Shown here piece after piece: positions 48,435 through 53,033 of a stretch of 53,033 nt of DNA; position 1 is the stretch's first letter; each line of letters starts with the position of its first letter. The DNA comes from Clostridia bacterium. Its GTDB lineage: Bacteria > Bacillota > Clostridia > Oscillospirales > CAG-272. The stretch is taken from assembly GCA_017502975.1 (NCBI GenBank), contig JAFVTV010000044.1:1-53033 (forward strand). The letters run 5' to 3'. The notes under the pieces were generated by a model that was not told the origin of the DNA, made no database searches, and saw only the letters and a program-made list of their open reading frames with translations. Made by a program: the position numbers and the translations under genes.

Positions 48435-50123
48435 TTATTTTTCCATGCCGCAAGCGTAGCACCTGTTAGAGAGTAATTCCTCGTTTTTGATACTGCTATA
48501 TAATCTAAAGCCACCTGCAAAGTTATAAGCGTCAAAGCCGTTTTGCATTAAGATCCGCGTTGCCAAGTAGCTGCGAAGTCCGCTTTGGCACATCACATAG
48601 ATTTTTTTGGATTTATCAAGCTCACCTACGCGCTCCCTTAGATCGTCAAGCGGAATATTGATAAATCCGTCTGCACGACCTCGCATATATTCAAAAGGCG
48701 TGCGAGTGTCAAGCAAAATTACATCTTCGCGCTCACGCAAAGCGGAAATATCCTCGTAATAAAACTGCTTTACCACACCGTTTTTGATGTTTTCGGCAAC
48801 GAAGCCTGCCATATTCACGGGGTCCTTCGCGGAGGAATACGGCGGAGCGTACGCCAGATCCAAGTCCTTCAGCTCGTCAGCCCCGAGGTTCGCGCGGATC
48901 GCCGTAGCGATCACGTCAATGCGTTTATCCACGCCATCGTAACCAACGATCTGCGCGCCCAAGATCTTAAAGCTTCCCTTCTCAAAAATCAGCTTCAGCG
49001 TCATTGCCGTTGCCCTCGGATAATACCCTGCGTGCGAATTTTGCGTTAGGATCACCTTTTCGCAGTCGTAGCCGCTGGCCCTCGCTTGCTGCTCATTGAT
49101 TCCCGTCGTTGCCACTGTCATATCGAAAAGCTTTATCACGGACGAGCCTTGTGAGCCCTTGTATTCGCTGTCAAGCCCGCAGATCTGATCGGCAACGACA
49201 CGCCCCTGCTTATTCGCAGGGCCTGCCAACGAAATGACCGCATCCTGCTCGGTGATAAAGTGCTTTACCTGTACGGCATCCCCTACTGCATAGATGTCGG
49301 GGACAGAGGTCTCCATTTTGCTGTTCACCTTGATTGCGCCCTTTACACCGAGCGCGAGGCCCGCCTTTTTCGCAAGTGTATTTTCCGGGGCAACGCCAAC
49401 CGCGAGCACGACCATATCCGCGCTAAGCTGCTGTCCGCCGGTAAGCTCAAGCAAGACCCTGTCGCCTGCCACGCTCATTTTTTCGGTGCTGTTGCTCAGT
49501 AACAGCTGCACGCCACGGGAACGGAAGCTTGCGTGGATGAACGATGCCATATCACAGTCAACCGTAGGCAAAAGATGATTGCCACGCTGAACGATCGTTG
49601 TTTTGATCCCAAGCTCAGTAAGGTTTTCCGCCATTTCAAGACCGATAAATCCACCGCCGATCACGACCGCTGTTTTGGGCCGATCTTGCTCTATAAATGC
49701 GCGGATCTTCAGCGTATCCTCTACCGTTCTGAGCGTAAAGGTTCTCTCGTTTTCCGTATAGAAATCGGGCAAAAGGGGCTTTGCGCCGGGGGATAAGATC
49801 AGCTTATCGTAGCTTTCTGTAAAGCGCACTCCTGTTTTTAGGTCGATTACGGAAACGGTTTTGCTTTTCGCGTCGATATCGGTGACCTCGTGACCCACCT
49901 TGGCTTTGATCCTAAACCTCCGATAAAAGCCCTCGGGCGTTTGCAACGTCAGATCCTCCTTGTCGCCGATCACGCCGCCGATATAATACGGCAAGCCACA
50001 GTTTGCGTATGAAATATAGCCCGAGCGCTCAAAAATGATGATCTCCGCATTCTCGTTCAATCTTCTGATCCTTGCCGCAGCAGTTGCTCCACCCGCAACG
50101 CCGCCTATAATTACGATCTTCAT
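48435..50123 (-). CDS. CoA-disulfide reductase / persulfide reductase with C-terminal rhodanese
   Basis: A 562-residue flavoprotein. The FAD loop IIGGVAGGATAAARIRR is at 5-21 and the single redox cysteine C42 in ISYANCGLPYYIGG. An NAD loop VVIGGGFIGLEMAENL (about 153-168) and FAD motif DIYAVGDAVQV follow. The rhodanese domain (about 460-550) ends in the active-site loop VMCQSGLRSYLA. The extreme C-terminus adds RCYACGMEK, a further CxxC. The architecture matches Npsr/CoADR-RHD enzymes, which reduce CoA-persulfides, polysulfides or sulfur. AAAGGAG precedes ATG 50123. It lies 41 bp downstream of the TauE-type permease and probably shares its transcript. Confidence 0.92.
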   Translation of the reverse strand: MKIVIIGGVAGGATAAARIRRLNENAEIIIFERSGYISYANCGLPYYIGGVIGDKEDLTLQTPEGFYRRFRIKAKVGHEVTDIDAKSKTVSVIDLKTGVRFTESYDKLILSPGAKPLLPDFYTENERTFTLRTVEDTLKIRAFIEQDRPKTAVVIGGGFIGLEMAENLTELGIKTTIVQRGNHLLPTVDCDMASFIHASFRSRGVQLLLSNSTEKMSVAGDRVLLELTGGQQLSADMVVLAVGVAPENTLAKKAGLALGVKGAIKVNSKMETSVPDIYAVGDAVQVKHFITEQDAVISLAGPANKQGRVVADQICGLDSEYKGSQGSSVIKLFDMTVATTGINEQQARASGYDCEKVILTQNSHAGYYPRATAMTLKLIFEKGSFKILGAQIVGYDGVDKRIDVIATAIRANLGADELKDLDLAYAPPYSSAKDPVNMAGFVAENIKNGVVKQFYYEDISALREREDVILLDTRTPFEYMRGRADGFINIPLDDLRERVGELDKSKKIYVMCQSGLRSYLATRILMQNGFDAYNFAGGFRLYSSIKNEELLSNRCYACGMEK

Positions 50124-50164
50124 ACGCTCTCCTTTGTTCGTAAGCTTTTATTTTTGAATGTTTA

Positions 50165-50941
50165 TCAAAGATGATTCACCGCAAGGATCACAACGCTCGT
50201 GACGATCATAACAGCACCGACCACGCGGTTTAAGGTCTTTGCGGTCGCTTTATTGGCGATTTTGGCGGCAATTCTTGCCCAAATCAGCGTAAAGACAACG
50301 CACAGCGCAAGGCAAAGGATATCAGGCATTCCTCCGATCACAAAATGGCTGATGCCCCCCGTCAAAGCCGTAAACGCCATAATAAATACGCTTGTTCCAA
50401 CCGCCAAATGCATGGGATAACCGAGGAAGGAGGTGAGCACGAGCAACAGCATCATGCCGCCGCCTGCACCGACAAAGCCGCAGATAAAGCCGATGCACGC
50501 ACCGCCTACGATCGCCTTGATGAGTCTGCTTTTCGGCGAGCCTGCCGCCAATTGCTCTCTCGTTTTGTTGACGGGCTTCAAAAGAAAGCGCAAGCCGATG
50601 ATGATCAGCGCGATCTGCATCGTGCCGCTCATGGCCTGCTCGGGCAAAAGACTTCCCACAAAGCTGCCGATCATCGTGACGACCAGCACGCTCACAAGAA
50701 GTGGTATGCTGTTTTTTACGTCCAGATTTCCGCTTTTCTTATAGGTATACGCGCTGACAAGGCTTGCCAGAACGTCGCTGATGAGCCCTATGCCGACCGC
50801 ATCGTAGGCAGGGATGCCCAAAAAGGTGATAAGCATCGGGCCTATCACCGCGGCGGCGCTCATACCCGCAAAGCCCGTTCCGATACCCGCGCCCGCACCC
50901 GCAATAAAGCACACAAGCATTTTTATTAGAATATCTCGCAT
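50165..50941 (-). CDS. TauE/SafE-family sulfite/organosulfonate permease
   Basis: A 258-residue membrane protein with about eight helices in two repeats. The repeats carry GAGAGIGTGFAGMSAAAVIGPML (about 15-37) and ACIGFICGFVGAGGGMMLLLVL (about 147-168), the paired Gly-rich TauE motifs. The family exports or imports sulfite, sulfoacetate or related anions. The neighbouring CoA-disulfide reductase/rhodanese suggests sulfur-compound traffic here. GGAGAG precedes ATG 50941, and a promoter lies upstream. Confidence 0.9.
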   Translation of the reverse strand: MRDILIKMLVCFIAGAGAGIGTGFAGMSAAAVIGPMLITFLGIPAYDAVGIGLISDVLASLVSAYTYKKSGNLDVKNSIPLLVSVLVVTMIGSFVGSLLPEQAMSGTMQIALIIIGLRFLLKPVNKTREQLAAGSPKSRLIKAIVGGACIGFICGFVGAGGGMMLLLVLTSFLGYPMHLAVGTSVFIMAFTALTGGISHFVIGGMPDILCLALCVVFTLIWARIAAKIANKATAKTLNRVVGAVMIVTSVVILAVNHL

Positions 50942-50977
50942 ATATCTCTCCGTTAGGCTGTTATTTGCTATTGAAAT

Positions 50978-51006
50978 ATTATAGCATTTTTTAATGAACT
51001 TTTCAA
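50978..51006 (-). promoter_or_regulatory. Promoter of the tauE-CoA-disulfide reductase unit
   Basis: Minus strand: TTGAAA (51006-51001), a 17-bp spacer and a perfect TATAAT (50983-50978), 37 bp before the start codon. Confidence 0.75.
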
Positions 51007-51049
51007 CCTATCTTCCTGTTTTTTGCTTTCTGTGACACAAGTTTTGAAG

Positions 51050-51073
51050 GCTGACAGATCGATTTCTGCCAGC
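51050..51073 (-). terminator. Weak terminator candidate after the marR remnant
   Basis: GCTGGCAGA pairs with TCTGTCAGC through one G-U pair, with a 6-nt loop. The downstream T content on the minus strand is poor. Confidence 0.35.
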
Positions 51074-51081
51074 ACTCTGTG

Positions 51082-51366
51082 TTATTTTTCTGCATCCAAC
51101 ACCTTATAAAGCAATCCGTAAAGCTGTACGGATTCCTCGGCATCCAGCCCCACGCACCCTGCGACCTTGGCGGGCACCTCCACGACGCTTGCCTTCAGCG
51201 CTTCGCCGCACTCGGTCAGCGCCACGCTGACCGATCGCTCGTCGGCGGTGCTGCGCTTGCGCGTGACAAAACCCTTTGCCTCCAGACTTTTGAGAACGGG
51301 GGTCATGGTGCCCGAATCAAGGAACAGCACCTCGCCCAGCGCATTGACACAAACGTAATCCTGGTG
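51082..51366 (-). pseudogene. N-terminally truncated MarR/OhrR-type regulator
   Basis: The reading frame encodes about 95 residues. HQDYVCVNALGEVLFLDSG, TMTPVLKSLEAKGFVTRKRS and ADERSVSVALT are the recognition helix and wing of a MarR protein of the OhrR type. The first 45-50 residues, which form the dimer helices and hold the sensing cysteine in OhrR, are missing. Upstream the frame runs straight into the TAG stop of the YdeI-like gene, in the same frame. An internal GTG (51330) could start a shorter piece, but without a clear ribosome binding site. I call it a remnant left by a deletion or recombination. Confidence 0.75.
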
Positions 51367-51666
51367 CTACAAGTGATAAGCTCGTCCGAGCTTTTTGCGG
51401 CGCTCCTGCTGCTTTTCCCTTTCGGCGAGGAGCATCGCCTTGATGGCAGGACTTAACCCCAGTGCGCGGTGCGTGGGATCGATATGCTTGATGGTGCTGT
51501 CGATCCAGCCAAAGCAAAGCGCTTCCTCCACCGCATCGTTGTAGGAAAGCGCTTTATCCCCCGATTCCTTCATGGGGAAAACGAACCAGATCTCGCTTTC
51601 CGTTTGAAAATGCTCGGAGAGCCACTCGCGCCAAAGTTCTCTTTCACTTGTGTAAAATGTTTTCAT
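51367..51666 (-). CDS. YdeI/OmpD-associated-family protein, C-terminally truncated
   Basis: About 99 residues. The N-terminal part (FYTSERELWREWLSEHF, then IWFVFPMKESG and AVEEALCFGWIDSTIKHID) matches the bacteriocin-protection/YdeI family, which is usually near 190 residues. After IDPTHRA the family continues with a QRFTPR-type segment. Here the sequence instead becomes an unrelated Lys/Arg/Glu-rich stretch ending GRAYHL and a TAG. The start is ATG 51666 or a TTG at 51681; no strong ribosome binding site is seen. It follows the chromate-transporter pair by 30 bp, with a palindrome in that gap. Confidence 0.6.
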   Translation of the reverse strand: MKTFYTSERELWREWLSEHFQTESEIWFVFPMKESGDKALSYNDAVEEALCFGWIDSTIKHIDPTHRALGLSPAIKAMLLAEREKQQERRKKLGRAYHL

Positions 51667-51678
51667 AAATTTGATCTG

Positions 51679-51692
51679 CAAATTGCAATTTG
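51679..51692. promoter_or_regulatory. Palindromic operator-like site before the ydeI-like gene
   Basis: CAAATTGCAATTTG is a perfect 14-bp palindrome. The same half-sites recur at 52893-52906 in front of the chromate-transporter pair. AT-rich palindromes of this kind are typical MarR/OhrR targets. Confidence 0.55.
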
Positions 51693-51696
51693 TTTG

Positions 51697-52269
51697 TTAG
51701 ATCGAATACATTGCCATTCCAAGGCCTGCCGATATGAGTATGAGCAAGATCGGCGAAAGCGGCTTTTTTCTGATCTTCTTGGAAATGACAGCCGTTGCGG
51801 CAATGACGGCGAAAATGATCAATCCCTTTCCATCGGGGACAAGCGCATCACTTATGCTCCTGAAGGCAAAAAGTGCGCTCATCAGCATGGTGAGTGCCGT
51901 TGCCAATATCAGACCGACCACGCAAGGACGGACGCCACCGAGGAACGCCTGCACGCCCTTGTATTTCAAAAAATTGCGGATCAGCGCTACGATGATCAAG
52001 ATGATGATAAAGGACGGGAGCACCACGCCGAGCGTTGCGAGAAACGCGCCAAGGATGCCGCCCTGCGCAGAGCCAACAAAGGTTGCCATATTCACGGCGA
52101 TCGGTCCCGGTGTGGATTCCGAAACGGCGATCATATTCAGCAATTCTTCCTCGGTAAGCCATCCGTACATCAGCATTCTTTCTCGAATAAGTGAGATCAT
52201 GGCGTAACCGCCGCCAAAGGATACCGCACCGACCTGCAGGAAGGTGAGGAACAATTCAAGATATATCAT
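51697..52269 (-). CDS. Chromate transporter, short-chain CHR subunit (second gene)
   Basis: A 190-residue membrane protein with about six helices. The CHR motif is FLQVGAVSFGGGYAMISLIRE (about 10-30), followed by AVSESTPGPIAVNMATFVG (about 49-67). Short CHR proteins are encoded in pairs and work together as a full-length ChrA-like carrier, proposed to export chromate in exchange for sulfate or other anions. Its start overlaps the partner's stop by ATGA. The physiological anion in an anaerobe is uncertain. Confidence 0.9.
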   Translation of the reverse strand: MIYLELFLTFLQVGAVSFGGGYAMISLIRERMLMYGWLTEEELLNMIAVSESTPGPIAVNMATFVGSAQGGILGAFLATLGVVLPSFIIILIIVALIRNFLKYKGVQAFLGGVRPCVVGLILATALTMLMSALFAFRSISDALVPDGKGLIIFAVIAATAVISKKIRKKPLSPILLILISAGLGMAMYSI

Positions 52270-52841
52270 CCGTCAGCCTCCTTTTTCCTGTGAAGCATGC
52301 CAAGAAGATACATGAACAAGCCAATACCACCCGAAATAAGAATATAGAATATCGTCGAAAAGCTGACGGAGAGCACCGAAAGCACGACCATACAAGTGAT
52401 CACAGCAAAAAGGATCGCGATATGAAACAGTGTTTTCTTCATCTGCTTTAGCATTTTCAGCCCTGCCGATAGGATCAGCCATATCACGCAGACCTGTATG
52501 CCCTTGAAGGCGTATGCCACGAGGGTGAGGGAAAGAAAGGCATCGAAAAACAGAGATATTGCGTATATGATGACAAAGGACGGGATACAGACCGCCACGG
52601 TTGCCACAAGCGAGCCGAGAACGCCGATCACCTTGTAGCCGATATAGGTTGCCGCATTGATGGCGATCGGCCCGGGGGTAGACTCTGCGATAGCGACCAT
52701 ATCAAGGAATTCTTCCCTTTGTATCCACTTCTTTTTGGATACAAATTCATTTTCAAGCAGTGCTATCATAGCATAGCCGCCGCCAAAGGTAAACAGCCCG
52801 ATCTTTAACATCGTCAAAAACAGGCAAAGATGCTTCTTCAT
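52266..52841 (-). CDS. Chromate transporter, short-chain CHR subunit (first gene)
   Basis: A 191-residue membrane protein paralogous to the downstream subunit. It has MLKIGLFTFGGGYAMIALLENE (about 11-32) and VAIAESTPGPIAINAATYIG (about 49-68), then several helices and a basic C-terminus. Together the pair corresponds to the two halves of long ChrA. AAAGGAGG precedes ATG 52841. It probably heads the chr-chr-ydeI-marR group, with a palindrome 52 bp upstream of its start. Confidence 0.9.
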   Translation of the reverse strand: MKKHLCLFLTMLKIGLFTFGGGYAMIALLENEFVSKKKWIQREEFLDMVAIAESTPGPIAINAATYIGYKVIGVLGSLVATVAVCIPSFVIIYAISLFFDAFLSLTLVAYAFKGIQVCVIWLILSAGLKMLKQMKKTLFHIAILFAVITCMVVLSVLSVSFSTIFYILISGGIGLFMYLLGMLHRKKEADG

Positions 52842-52892
52842 TTCATCATCCTCCTTTCACACTGTCAAATTTTAGATTTCCCGAGCGTTCGG

Positions 52893-52906
52893 CAAATTGG
52901 AATTTG
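52893..52906. promoter_or_regulatory. Palindromic operator-like site before the chromate-transporter pair
   Basis: CAAATT-GG-AATTTG has the same 6-bp arms as the palindrome at 51679-51692. It lies between the kinase gene's stop and the first transporter gene. I see no convincing promoter next to it. Confidence 0.5.
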
Positions 52907-52912
52907 TCAGTA

Positions 52913-53033
52913 TTACAACTGCTTAATCTCATTGGCAATCACAGCCACATCCTTTGCGTTTGTATCAATTATAATGGTATCCAATGTTTGATACATCGGT
53001 ATTCTTGCTATGCTTCTCTCAATTACATCTTCA
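52913..53033 (-). CDS. C-terminal end of a shikimate-kinase-like P-loop kinase (partial)
   Basis: The last 40 residues before a TAA at 52915-52913 are visible; the 5' part lies outside the window. The pattern ARIPMYQTLDTIIIDTN, then a helix VAVIANEIKQL, resembles the end of shikimate kinases (R-x-P-x-Y, then Ile-Asp-Thr). A full shikimate kinase domain already exists in the aroE-aroK fusion. This could be a second one or another small nucleotide kinase. Assignment is tentative. Confidence 0.45.
   Translation of the reverse strand, partial: EDVIERSIARIPMYQTLDTIIIDTNAKDVAVIANEIKQL

Noticed and set aside
51697..52841. The chromate-transporter pair considered as a defence or antibiotic-resistance island
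   Set aside because: Only paired short CHR subunits and broken accessory genes are present, with no transposase, integrase or attachment site visible.

Overview
The window reads as a chromosome segment of an endospore-forming member of the Clostridia, of the gut Oscillospirales/Christensenellales type. The lineage call is inference. Support comes from spoIVA, yabP and yabQ, a yabM-mazG-rqcP-yabP-yabQ block in the Bacillus/Clostridium order, CdaA/CdaR, HemZ, and strong GGAGG-type ribosome binding sites. I found no transposase, integrase, phage gene or CRISPR array. Most of the window is ordinary core genome; the accessory-looking parts are about 47.2-48.4 kb and 51.0-52.9 kb.

Layout. (1) 0.2-9.3 kb, minus strand: a membrane-anchored beta-lactamase-fold protein whose catalytic motifs are gone; a pgk-tpiA-rbfA-nrnA-ykvI transcription unit; a two-domain DUF1508 protein; a DUF11 protein without a signal peptide; and a long-tailed MscL. 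(2) 9.5-18.4 kb: an aromatic amino acid locus. A DAHP synthase gene is divergent from a TetR-family regulator that heads tyrA-aroB-aroA-aroC-pheA-aroE/aroK-aroQ, all tightly coupled and closed by a strong terminator. The shared promoter region carries a dense array of palindromic and tandem operator-like sites. (3) 18.6-32.6 kb, minus strand: cdaA-cdaR-FAD oxidoreductase-recJ-relA-dtd-hemZ-yabM-mazG, then a separately promoted hup, then rqcP and the sporulation genes yabP and yabQ, a truncated DivIC-like protein and a 70-residue hypothetical. (4) 33.0-35.7 kb: an iron alcohol dehydrogenase (plus strand) and spoIVA, which has a good sigma-E promoter. (5) 35.8-43.3 kb, minus strand: a seven-gene operon of murD, three M42 aminopeptidases in tandem, a methionine-gamma-lyase-like PLP enzyme, a lipoprotein and a cysteine desulfurase. 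(6) 43.5-47.2 kb, plus strand: a divergent type IIA topoisomerase B subunit without an adjacent A subunit, and a flotillin-type SPFH protein. (7) 47.3-48.4 kb: tRNA-Ser(CGA) in a repeat-rich neighbourhood containing partial copies of the tRNA itself, then a small zinc-ribbon gene. (8) 48.4-53.0 kb, minus strand: a sulfur-handling pair (TauE-type permease, CoA-disulfide reductase/rhodanese) and a chromate-transporter pair followed by a truncated YdeI-like gene and a beheaded MarR gene, ending in the tail of a P-loop kinase.

How the parts work together. The aroF/TetR locus encodes the route from PEP plus erythrose-4-phosphate to chorismate, and on to prephenate-derived phenylpyruvate and hydroxyphenylpyruvate. 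Its regulator probably controls both arms. The cdaA-relA segment holds the synthases of two nucleotide second messengers, c-di-AMP and (p)ppGpp, in one apparent transcription unit. The strongest second-look items are the aroF/tetR operator array, the self-copy structure around tRNA-Ser, the MarR/YdeI breakpoint with matching palindromes around the chromate transporters, the triple M42 operon, the orphan topoisomerase B gene and the catalytically dead beta-lactamase-fold protein. I did not find a system that I can confidently call undescribed.
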